Assembly (NCBI GenBank): GCA_020638095.1
Contig: JACKJF010000004.1
Span: 62,001-126,000 of the forward strand
DNA: 64,000 bases
Source: Hyphomicrobiaceae bacterium
Lineage (GTDB): Bacteria > Pseudomonadota > Alphaproteobacteria > Rhizobiales > Devosiaceae
Direction of reading: 5' to 3'
Part shown: positions 56,709-64,000 of the stretch, piece by piece
How positions within the stretch are numbered: position 1 is the first letter of the stretch
Layout of the letters: each line of letters opens with the position of its first letter
Translations under genes and position numbers: made by a program
Notes under the pieces: model-generated
What the model was told of the DNA's origin: nothing
Database searches by the model: none
Seen by the model: the letters and a program-made list of their open reading frames with translations, nothing else

Positions 56709-57245
56709 TGCATTCGAGTTGGCGTTGCCAAATCAATGCCGGACCACCGGAAGTGTGAACGTCCATGCGCAAAGTTTAGCCGTCTGACCCTGCCTTGCGC
56801 CGAATTCTTACCAGATCTTCGGCTTTGCCCGTGTTAAGCGATTAACCCGGCGGGTAAGACTTTGCAGGTGTTCTTAGCCGGTCGTTCACGTTACCGAATG
56901 CCTCTGCGTCTCGCCCGCTACCATGCCCGGAACCCGGTGCGCGCGCTGATTTCGATATCCGCACGGCGGCTGATTTACCTTCAGCCTCCCAAACGCGGGG
57001 CCGTTCGCAGTACTAGGTAACACTTCTCACCAAATGCCTGAGCAACAGGATCAACCGGAAGTTAGACCGAAGGGTCAACGGCCGGTTAAGGCGCGCACGA
57101 CATTTACGCAAAATATACCTCGCATGGTGACGTCGCGTTATTTTTGAGAAAACCAGTCTTTAACCAATAAATGTCGAGTTAAGGCTGAGTAATTAACAAA
57201 GGAAATTCGCCAAAATTAATCATGTGATTTAACAGCGATTTTGAT

Positions 57246-57279
57246 CGCTTCCCGTAAAACTGCATTCAATGGGGAAGCG
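57246..57279 (+). promoter_or_regulatory. Hairpin overlapping the protease ribosome-binding site
   Basis: CGCTTCCC (57246-57253) is perfectly complementary to GGGAAGCG (57272-57279). The latter contains most of the Shine-Dalgarno sequence GGGGAA, 9 bases from the ATG at 57285. Folding would hide the ribosome site. Confidence 0.55.
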
Positions 57280-57284
57280 AACAA

Positions 57285-59999
57285 ATGACTACCGAAGATT
57301 TAGCAAATAATGCTTCAGATCTGAGCGTCGCAATACAAAGCCAGGCACTGGTTTTGCCCGCCCATTCAAGCTTGAGCGGCGCTCAGTTCTGGAGTCTCCA
57401 AGTCGGCGGCATGGGATCCGCAAGATTTCAAAGCGCCTGGGATTATGCGACCGGCGCCGGAATTACGGTTGGCCTGGTCGATGAAGGCGTGAACTACACC
57501 CACCTCGATCTTGTCGACAGTTACAACAGCGATATCGACTTCGATCCGCAAGACGCTGACGGCCTTTGGGACGCAATGCCCGACGACCTGGCCCAGCAGC
57601 ACGGCACCGAGGTGGCGGGCATCATCGCCGGATCGATTTACAACTCAATCGGCACCTTCGGCGCGGCGCCCGACGCGACTATTTCGGCCTCGTACCTTCG
57701 TTACGGCTCGACGGTAAACATGAGCGACATCGTCGCCGATGTCGCGCACCAGACCCAATATGACGTGTCAAACAACTCCTGGGGGTTCACCACCGCCTTC
57801 GCCGACAATTTCAACACCGCCGGCTTCGCGGCGCTTGAGGCCGCCATCGAAGCCAACGCGGAAACCGGACGCGACGGCCTCGGCACCTCCTTTGTTGTCG
57901 CAGCGGGCAACTCGAAATTCCTCGTTGATGGCGAGAATGCCGGCGGTGACGCCAATTTCCACAATCTCTCCAATTCCCGTTTTGCCATCGCTGTCGGCGC
58001 TCACGACGCCAACGGCAATGCTGCCTTCTTTTCCAATCCCGGCACCAACGTGCTGATTTCCGCCCCCGGCGTTGCGCTGGTCACCACCAGCGGCAACGGT
58101 AGCGGATCGACGGAATCGAGCTACGTTTCGGGCACTTCGTTTGCCGCTCCCATGGTCAGCGCCGCCATCGCGCTCATGCTCGAAGTCAATCCCGATCTCG
58201 GCTATCGCGACATTCAGGAAATCCTCGCCATCACCGCTCGCACGGGCATTGATCTCAATGGCGCCGAGAATGGCGCCGGCAATGTCAATGGCGGCGGGCT
58301 CTATTTTTCGCGCGACATCGGCTTCGGCGCCCTCGACGCCGAGGCCGCTGTTCACCTTGCGTCAGTCTGGTCGGCAACATCGACGGCTGCCAACGAAGAA
58401 CACCTTGGTGGCGCGTTCGATTTGCCCGGCAGCGCGGATACCAGCCATCAGGAACTGACCCTCGACCTCACGCCGGAAACGCTCGACAAGTTCTCGACCG
58501 ATTTCGTTGAATTGACCCTCAACGTTCAGGACGCCGATCTGAAAAAGCTACGGATCGAACTCATTTCGCCGGATGGCACGCACTCGTTGATCGCGCCGAA
58601 TCTCAATGCCGCAAGCAACGGCACGACCGCGCTGAACTTCACCTTTTCGTCGGTCGCCCATTGGGGTGAAAACCCATTCGGCACCTGGACGCTGGTTCTG
58701 TCACATCCGACCGCCTCGGATTCCTTTTCCATTCTCGGTGCTTCACTCGACGTCTACGGCGACTATGAAGGCGCCAACGACGATTACTTCTTCACCTCGT
58801 CTTTCGCGACGCTCGCCGCCGCAAACGCTGATCGGACCACCATCACCGACGTCGATGGCGGTGAGGACACGCTGAATTTCGCGGCCGCCGGCAGTGGCGT
58901 GGTTCTGGACATGAATTCAGGCGCTTCCAGCCGACTTCAGGGTGTTGATTTTACCCTGAACGGAGACTTTGAAGACGCAATCGGCACTGCGCACGCCGAC
59001 CACATTACCGGCAATGCGCTCGACAATGTTATTCGCGGCGGCTACGGCGCCGACCGGCTCGATGGTGGCGACGGCGACGATACCCTTCTCGGCGGAAACG
59101 GCAGGGACCTGATGATCGGCGGACAAGGCGCCGACCATTTCGACGGTGGCAGCGGTGTTGACACGGTCAGCTATGCCACTGCGACAGAGGCTGTCGTCAT
59201 CGACCTTGGTGCCAACGCGGGCGGTGGCGCGGCGGCCGGCGACACGTTTGTGAATGTTGAATCCTTCATCCTGACCTCCGGCGACGACACATTCTGGGCA
59301 GGAACCGACGAAGCGCGCGACATCGTCCACGCAGGCGCGGGTAACGACGTGATCAGCGGCAACGGAGGCGACGACTATCTCGATGGCGGGCAGGGCAGCG
59401 ACACCCTGATCGGCGGCACCGGCGACGATACCTACGTAGTTGACAATCGCGGCGATCGGATCAGTGAACTTCTCGGCGGCGGCGAGGACCTCGTCAAATC
59501 CTCGATCAGCTTCTCGCTTGCACGGTTCGGCACGATTGAAGGTCAGGTTGAAGACCTGCGCTTGTTGGGCAGTGCAAGGGTCGGGACTGGCAACAGCCTC
59601 GATAACCATCTGACGGGCTCTGCTGCGCGCAACGTTCTTAACGGCGAGGCTGGTGACGACGTACTCATGGGTAATGGCGGTCGGGACATGCTCCTTGGCG
59701 GCAACGGAAACGACATTCTTGGTGGTGGACGCGGCAACGACAGTCTGCGTGGCGGTTCCGGACGGGACACGTTTGTCTTCAAGAAGCACGACGGCGCGGA
59801 TCGGGTGCTCGACTTCGGAAAAGGTGACCGGTTAGACCTTTCTGCACTTGGCTACCACAATAAGGCCGAGGCGCTGCACGACTTCAAGGAAGTGGGACAT
59901 GGGCCGTTCCACAGCCTCGTCTTTGTCCATGCCGGCACCAAGATCACCCTGACCGGCCTGGACCAGCATGCCCTGCATGCCAGCGACCTGATCATCTGA
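57285..59999 (+). CDS. RTX subtilisin-like serine protease with P-domain
   Basis: The 904-residue protein has no Sec signal. The S8 peptidase domain (about 40-340) shows Asp66 in GLVDEGVNYTHLDL, His106 in QQHGTEVAGIIAG, the oxyanion region VVAAGN and Ser285 in SGTSFAAPMV. A proprotein-convertase P-domain (about 385-490) contains LRIELISPDGTHSLI and NPFGTWTLVLSH. RTX nonapeptides occur around 590-640 and 685-720 and again at 775-850 (DGGDGDDTLLGGNGRD, NGEAGDDVLMGNGGRD). The C terminus ends ASDLII, like the neighbouring surface protein. It is an extracellular, calcium-dependent protease secreted by a type I system not present here. It is convergent with the CRTAC gene, with a 20-base gap. Confidence 0.93.
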   Translation: MTTEDLANNASDLSVAIQSQALVLPAHSSLSGAQFWSLQVGGMGSARFQSAWDYATGAGITVGLVDEGVNYTHLDLVDSYNSDIDFDPQDADGLWDAMPDDLAQQHGTEVAGIIAGSIYNSIGTFGAAPDATISASYLRYGSTVNMSDIVADVAHQTQYDVSNNSWGFTTAFADNFNTAGFAALEAAIEANAETGRDGLGTSFVVAAGNSKFLVDGENAGGDANFHNLSNSRFAIAVGAHDANGNAAFFSNPGTNVLISAPGVALVTTSGNGSGSTESSYVSGTSFAAPMVSAAIALMLEVNPDLGYRDIQEILAITARTGIDLNGAENGAGNVNGGGLYFSRDIGFGALDAEAAVHLASVWSATSTAANEEHLGGAFDLPGSADTSHQELTLDLTPETLDKFSTDFVELTLNVQDADLKKLRIELISPDGTHSLIAPNLNAASNGTTALNFTFSSVAHWGENPFGTWTLVLSHPTASDSFSILGASLDVYGDYEGANDDYFFTSSFATLAAANADRTTITDVDGGEDTLNFAAAGSGVVLDMNSGASSRLQGVDFTLNGDFEDAIGTAHADHITGNALDNVIRGGYGADRLDGGDGDDTLLGGNGRDLMIGGQGADHFDGGSGVDTVSYATATEAVVIDLGANAGGGAAAGDTFVNVESFILTSGDDTFWAGTDEARDIVHAGAGNDVISGNGGDDYLDGGQGSDTLIGGTGDDTYVVDNRGDRISELLGGGEDLVKSSISFSLARFGTIEGQVEDLRLLGSARVGTGNSLDNHLTGSAARNVLNGEAGDDVLMGNGGRDMLLGGNGNDILGGGRGNDSLRGGSGRDTFVFKKHDGADRVLDFGKGDRLDLSALGYHNKAEALHDFKEVGHGPFHSLVFVHAGTKITLTGLDQHALHASDLII

Positions 60000-60019
60000 A
60001 TTCCGGTTCCGAAACTCGG

Positions 60020-61669
60020 TCACTCGTCGAGTTTGTAGGAAACGTTTTCCGCACCGCGTTCGACGACAATGTGCTGGTTGGCGAGGAACCGGTAGTCGTG
60101 GCTCCACGATCCATCGGGCCACTGAACCCGAACCGTTCCGCGATCGAGCAGGCCAAGCCCGATATGGATCGGACCCGAATGGCCGGATGCATGGCCGCCA
60201 CCGACGAAGATCGTGCGGCTCATCGACACAGTTCCCACCTTGACCAGAAGCCGCGCGCCGACCGCATTGATGTTGCCGCCGTCATCACGCACGTCGATTT
60301 CAACCCAATTGCCGAGCGGCTTGTGACCCCAGTCGGTCTTCTGGCCGAGATTGCGGAAAAGCGACACGTTGGCCTTGCGGTTCACGACCAGAAGATCGAG
60401 CATGCCGTCGCGATTGAAATCGTCAACGATGGCGCCGCGTCCGTTGGTCGGCAGGTCGATGCCGGCCATGTCGCCGCTTTCCACGAACGTGCCGTCGACC
60501 GTCTGCAGCAGCAGATTGTCCGGGTCAAAGGCGGCAAAGTCGGTCATCGCCTCCACATTGCCCTTGGCGATAAAAAGGTCCAGCCGGCCGTCATTGTTGA
60601 AATCGGCGAATTCCGAATGCCAGCCGGTCGAAGGCAATTTGTCTGGACCCATATAGGGCTGAGCCGCCGTCACGCCCTTTTCGAGAGCGATATCGACATA
60701 TTTAGGATAGGTCGTGTCGCCGGGATCGTCGAGGGTCTGCAGCTTGGTGTCACCCATCGAGGTCAGGGCATATTCAGGCAACCCGTCCGAATTCAGGTCA
60801 GCCGCCGAAATCCCCATTCCCCAGATCGAAAGATGCGCCCAGCCATCGGCACGGCGATAGAGGCGGGGCGGCCGGTCGGGCTCGATTTTCCACATCTGCT
60901 CTTCGCCACCCCGATAGTATTGCCGGTCGTTGGCGATGCGTAGCGCCGGTTCGCCCGATCGGTTCCAGTCCGAAAAAAGCATCGACAGGGCACAATAGCC
61001 CGGATTGAGAACGTCGGGTTCCGAATAGGCCGCAGTGTTCGCGCCCGGCGCCGGGCGGATTAGGTAGTTGTCGCTGCACGTCCCCCAGGGCGAACCCGGC
61101 GCCGCGCGGTCGACATAGTTGCCGAAGGCGAGGGTGGGGTAGGTCGCGCCTTTTTCCCATTCGGCGGCAAAGGCCGTGGTCCAGTCGCGCCCGCCATCGA
61201 TGTTCCAGGCCCGCTCCGCCCGCTCGAACTCGCAATGGCCCATTCCCCGCAGAATAATGTTCTCGCCGAGCCGGAGCAGCACAAGGTCGAACTGGCCGTC
61301 GCCATCGATATCGAGCGAATAGATGCCAAGGACGTTGCGCAGCAGCCGGTCTTCGAGGCCAAGCGATTTTTCCGAGAAGTGCAAGGCCCCGCCCGGCGCA
61401 CTTTCATTGACATAAAGGGCTGCGGGTTCCGTACCGCCCGCCAGCGCAATGTCGGGCATGTCGTCGCTGTTGCAGTCGAATGACGAACCTCCGCCACCGA
61501 CAAAGAACTCCCAGCCGCCCTCATAGGAATGGTGGATACCGGCGGCCTCTGCCTCTTCGGCGAATTCGGGAACCATCACGGTTTGTAGCCGTGCCGCACG
61601 CTCGTCCGACTGCCCAAAGGCCGCATGCGCGGCAAGAAACGACAGGATGATCAGAACGAGGCGTTTCAT
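60020..61669 (-). CDS. CRTAC/ASPIC-UnbV FG-GAP repeat secreted protein
   Basis: The 549-residue precursor has a signal peptide (MKRLVLIILSFLAAHAAFG). FG-GAP/VCBS-type repeats with DxDxDG-like calcium loops follow (DCNSDDMPD, DIDGDGQFD, DLNSDGLPE, DFNNDGRLD, DFNRDGMLD), forming a beta-propeller. A C-terminal ASPIC/UnbV domain contains GARLLVKVG, GGHASGHSGPIHIGLG and VRVQWPDGS. Function in bacteria is unknown. It is translationally coupled to the di-haem protein (ATGA overlap), so the two probably act together in the periplasm or outside the cell. Confidence 0.9.
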   Translation of the reverse strand: MKRLVLIILSFLAAHAAFGQSDERAARLQTVMVPEFAEEAEAAGIHHSYEGGWEFFVGGGGSSFDCNSDDMPDIALAGGTEPAALYVNESAPGGALHFSEKSLGLEDRLLRNVLGIYSLDIDGDGQFDLVLLRLGENIILRGMGHCEFERAERAWNIDGGRDWTTAFAAEWEKGATYPTLAFGNYVDRAAPGSPWGTCSDNYLIRPAPGANTAAYSEPDVLNPGYCALSMLFSDWNRSGEPALRIANDRQYYRGGEEQMWKIEPDRPPRLYRRADGWAHLSIWGMGISAADLNSDGLPEYALTSMGDTKLQTLDDPGDTTYPKYVDIALEKGVTAAQPYMGPDKLPSTGWHSEFADFNNDGRLDLFIAKGNVEAMTDFAAFDPDNLLLQTVDGTFVESGDMAGIDLPTNGRGAIVDDFNRDGMLDLLVVNRKANVSLFRNLGQKTDWGHKPLGNWVEIDVRDDGGNINAVGARLLVKVGTVSMSRTIFVGGGHASGHSGPIHIGLGLLDRGTVRVQWPDGSWSHDYRFLANQHIVVERGAENVSYKLDE

Positions 61670-63093
61670 TGCGGCATCCTCAGCGTCTTAAGAAAGGTCA
61701 GAATGGCATCCCGCGTTTCCTGGTCGAGGCTCAAATAGGCATCGCGCGAGGCGGTCGCTTCGCCGCCATGGGCGCGGATCGCTTCATCGAGCGTCGTCAG
61801 GTCGCCCCGGTGTCCGTAGGGCGGCGTATCCGCCACGCCCCAAAGCTCGGCGGTGATGAACGTGCTGCGCGGCACGAATCCCTGGCTCATCAGTTCGTTG
61901 CCGAAATGACTGGTCCGATCGTCGGATATTTCGTGGCGCTTGAGGTCTCCGAACATCGGCACCAGCACGTCGCCGTTGGCGTCGCGGGGCAGGGCCGCGA
62001 CCCAGTCAAGCTTGGAAAGGTCGTAGATGGCCGGTTCCGGCACGTCTCCCTGGGTCAGCGTGCCGGCAGTGTCGAGCGGCCCCGGATCGGCAAAGGCAAG
62101 GCTATGGAGTGGCAGCGCCGGAACATGGCAACTCGCGCAACCCGCCTCTGCGAAGGCCTCACTGCCTTTTTGCGCCAGCGCGTTCCACTCGGGATTGTCA
62201 AACGGCACGGCAACGGGGGCGGGCAGGGTCGCCTGATAGGCAACGAGCGCCGACACCAGTCCGGGTCCGAGCTCATTCACCTTGCCGTCGCCGTCGAAAT
62301 CGACCTCTCCGGTCATCGCCGCGCCGAACCGTTCGTCGCCCTCCATCCCGTGGTGGGCATTGAGCGCGTTGAGTGTGAACATGCGCAGCGAAGGGATTAC
62401 ACCCTTCTGGCTGAAGGCGCGGATCACCAGATCCTGGTCGACTCCATCGAGTTTGGCGACATCGATCACCCCGTCCGGCGAGATCGTGATGGACCCAAAT
62501 CCCACGCCCTTGGTCTGAAGATCGACCTGAACCGGCTGACCCGTCTCGCGGGCCTTGGCGAAACCGGCGTCGCGCTCCGCGTGGAGTTCCGCCGTCATCT
62601 CGCGCGCAAGAAGCTCCATCAGCCCCGATCCGAACATGTGGTTCGTGTTGCGCTCGTTGGAGAATTGGGGATCGACCGAGTCGAAGTCCGCGCTTTCCGT
62701 CCCCTCCGAGGTGAAGACGTTCGCGGTGAAATCGCCCGCACCACCCGACTTGGGAAGGTTGTGACAGGAGGTGCAGGCGTTCGCGTCCGGACCGGAAGCC
62801 CGCTGAAAAACGATTTCGCGCGGATGCTTGAAATGGGTCGGGATTGTTGCCTGCGTCGCGAGCGGACGTCCGGCTCCGTCGAGCGTGGTAAAATGCGTGC
62901 CAAACAGGCGCCGCCCTGCCTCGACCAGATCGGAAAGGTCATCCGGCGACAACACCCCGCGCAGCGCGGATTGATCGACCGCCACATTTATCCCCGTCTC
63001 GTCATACGGTGCGCGTTCGATGAAGGTGACTGGCGAGGCGAGGGCAGTCCCCCCGATCACGCTTGCCGCAAGAAGTGGAAGAAACTTACGCAT
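61666..63093 (-). CDS. Di-haem cytochrome c oxidoreductase / peroxidase-like protein
   Basis: The 475-residue precursor has a signal peptide (MRKFLPLLAASVIGGTALA) and two c-type haem sites: CTSCH in the N-terminal half and CASCH in the C-terminal half. It also carries stretches such as FGSGLMELLAREM and LWGVADTPPYGHRGDLTTLDEAI found in di-haem thiol-oxidoreductase-like or MauG/CCP-like proteins. The frame is open to 63138, but the ATG at 63093 begins the signal peptide. Periplasmic electron transfer or oxidation of a partner protein is likely. The coupled CRTAC protein is the obvious candidate partner. Confidence 0.88.
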   Translation of the reverse strand: MRKFLPLLAASVIGGTALASPVTFIERAPYDETGINVAVDQSALRGVLSPDDLSDLVEAGRRLFGTHFTTLDGAGRPLATQATIPTHFKHPREIVFQRASGPDANACTSCHNLPKSGGAGDFTANVFTSEGTESADFDSVDPQFSNERNTNHMFGSGLMELLAREMTAELHAERDAGFAKARETGQPVQVDLQTKGVGFGSITISPDGVIDVAKLDGVDQDLVIRAFSQKGVIPSLRMFTLNALNAHHGMEGDERFGAAMTGEVDFDGDGKVNELGPGLVSALVAYQATLPAPVAVPFDNPEWNALAQKGSEAFAEAGCASCHVPALPLHSLAFADPGPLDTAGTLTQGDVPEPAIYDLSKLDWVAALPRDANGDVLVPMFGDLKRHEISDDRTSHFGNELMSQGFVPRSTFITAELWGVADTPPYGHRGDLTTLDEAIRAHGGEATASRDAYLSLDQETRDAILTFLKTLRMPQ

Positions 63094-63177
63094 ATTGCTG
63101 GTCCGGTTGTCGCGTGACGGCAGCGCCTGCCGCCGCACGGTTGCGGGAAGAAAGTCCCTGGTTTTGTAGGTATGGGG

Positions 63178-64000
63178 TCATTCGCTCGCCCCGACGCTGC
63201 TGGCCACGGGGGGCAGGGCCGCCACATCGAACTCGTCGACCTCCTCGAGAAGTTTCATCACCAGGCCTTTGAAGACCGGCTGGCTCTCATCGTCCTGTGC
63301 GAGGATTTGGGGTTGCCCGTGAATTCGCCCGACAAGCGAGTCCGCCAGGGCGGATTCAAGCGCTTCGCGCATGAAGCTGAGGGCACGCGCGCCTGGCCCG
63401 ACCAGCATCAAGTGCGTCAGGTCGAACACGGTCATCAGCCGGCTGATGCCAAAGCCGATCGCGCTGCCAGCCTGAGCGAAGGCATATTTGGCATTCCGGT
63501 CACCCCGCAGCGCGGCGCCGACCAGTTCGGAAAAGCGTTCCTGCGGTACGGCCATGGCCGGCTGGGCGGTGTCTTTCACGCCATAGGTCGAACGCAGCAC
63601 CGCATAGTCTGCCGCATAGGCTTCGATGCAGCCGCGCATTCCGCACCGGCAGAGCGCGCCGCCGGGAATGTGGATCATGTGGCCAAATTCCGTGGCCGCA
63701 TCGTCGCCCATTTGTGAATTGCGGCCGTGAAGGGTCATGCCGAGCCCGATGGTCGAACCGAGAAAGACCGTCGCAACGTTGGCGCTTCTGAGCTCGGGGT
63801 GGAGCCAGCGCGTGCCCTCGGCCAGCAGTCGCCCGCGCTTGAAAAGCCGAAACGGAAACCCGAATCGATGTCCGATTTCGTCACTGATATTGTGCCCGGA
63901 AAAGCCGGGTACGGGTGACCATTTCAACGCCGAACCGTTGCGATCGAGAATGCCTTGCACGGAAACGGCGCCCCGGGTGATCGATGCGCGCCGGTCAGGG
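63178..64000 (-). CDS. ROK-family protein, 5' end beyond the window
   Basis: At least 273 residues are visible and the frame stays open to the right edge. The ROK signature reads GHMIHIPGGALCRCGMRGCIEAYA, with the zinc-binding Cys residues. TVFLGSTIGLGM matches the nucleotide/sugar-binding part. ROK proteins are either sugar kinases or NagC/XylR-type repressors. The missing N terminus would show whether an HTH is present. It lies about 85 bases upstream of the di-haem gene on the same strand. Confidence 0.88.
   Translation of the reverse strand, partial: PDRRASITRGAVSVQGILDRNGSALKWSPVPGFSGHNISDEIGHRFGFPFRLFKRGRLLAEGTRWLHPELRSANVATVFLGSTIGLGMTLHGRNSQMGDDAATEFGHMIHIPGGALCRCGMRGCIEAYAADYAVLRSTYGVKDTAQPAMAVPQERFSELVGAALRGDRNAKYAFAQAGSAIGFGISRLMTVFDLTHLMLVGPGARALSFMREALESALADSLVGRIHGQPQILAQDDESQPVFKGLVMKLLEEVDEFDVAALPPVASSVGASE

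Larger units (their letters stand above)
56657..57284. other. Long AT-richer intergenic region before the RTX protease
   Basis: Its 628 bases hold the terminator at 56681 and several TTAA-containing stretches near 56840 and 57160-57235. None of these has the exact seven-base CtrA spacing. The ribosome-site hairpin at 57246-57279 also lies here. No convincing reading frame and no TCCGTA-N4-TACGGA copy was seen. Confidence 0.5.

Noticed and set aside
57160..57235. Several TTAA stretches as CtrA boxes before the protease
   Set aside because: Spacings are 9, 10 and 15 bases rather than the 7 required; AT-rich composition explains them.

Overview
The window is GC-rich DNA of bacterial chromosomal character, densely coding, with many ATGA/GTGA stop-start overlaps. 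Gene content (smo/mtlK-type polyol operon, LacI-linked maltose-type importer, TRAP transporter, RTX proteins, a perfect TTAA-N7-TTAA CtrA-type box, dispersed palindromic intergenic repeats) suggests a free-living, probably marine or soil, alphaproteobacterium, most likely Hyphomicrobiales (Devosia-like). The taxonomic placement is inference. No tRNA, rRNA, CRISPR array, transposase or integrase was recognised.

Region 1 (1-14540) is a candidate specialised-lipid locus. It holds a single-module fully reducing type I polyketide synthase (KS-AT-DH-degenerate MT-ER-KR-ACP, no thioesterase). Translationally coupled to it is a PLP alpha-oxoamine synthase. Around them are a stand-alone E2-type acyltransferase with an altered catalytic motif, a GT4 glycosyltransferase, an AEC-family carrier and an MMPL/RND exporter. 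PKS plus alpha-oxoamine synthase is the chemistry fungi use to make sphingoid-like fumonisins. I propose that this locus makes a polyketide-derived aminolipid that may be acylated, glycosylated and exported. This is the strongest candidate for an undescribed system in the window.

Region 2 (14626-28737) holds a small hypothetical protein, an OmpA-like envelope protein, a beta-propeller glycosidase-like protein and a TRAP transporter. It ends with a polyol operon: HAD phosphatase, SorC regulator, ABC importer smoEFGK and mannitol dehydrogenase mtlK, with a perfect palindrome and a degenerate copy in front of smoE.

Region 3 (28939-37342) encodes an FAH-family enzyme, a ketoglutarate-semialdehyde-type aldehyde dehydrogenase, an amino-acid-type ABC importer, an SDR, a phosphoribosyltransferase and a secreted protein. 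Three copies of an intergenic repeat sit here. Region 4 (37564-49455) has a YbbA/YbbP-like ABC system, then a LacI-controlled malK / malEFG / periplasmic GH31 alpha-glucosidase locus with two operator-like sites 75 bp apart.

Region 5 (49722-64000) starts with a 102-residue HTH-only LuxR-type regulator. An identical-arm 16-bp inverted repeat lies upstream of it and upstream of the next gene, a 2090-residue beta-helix/cadherin/RTX surface protein. Then come an RTX subtilisin with a P-domain, a CRTAC/UnbV-type protein coupled to a di-haem peroxidase-like protein, and the C-terminal part of a ROK-family protein running off the right edge.
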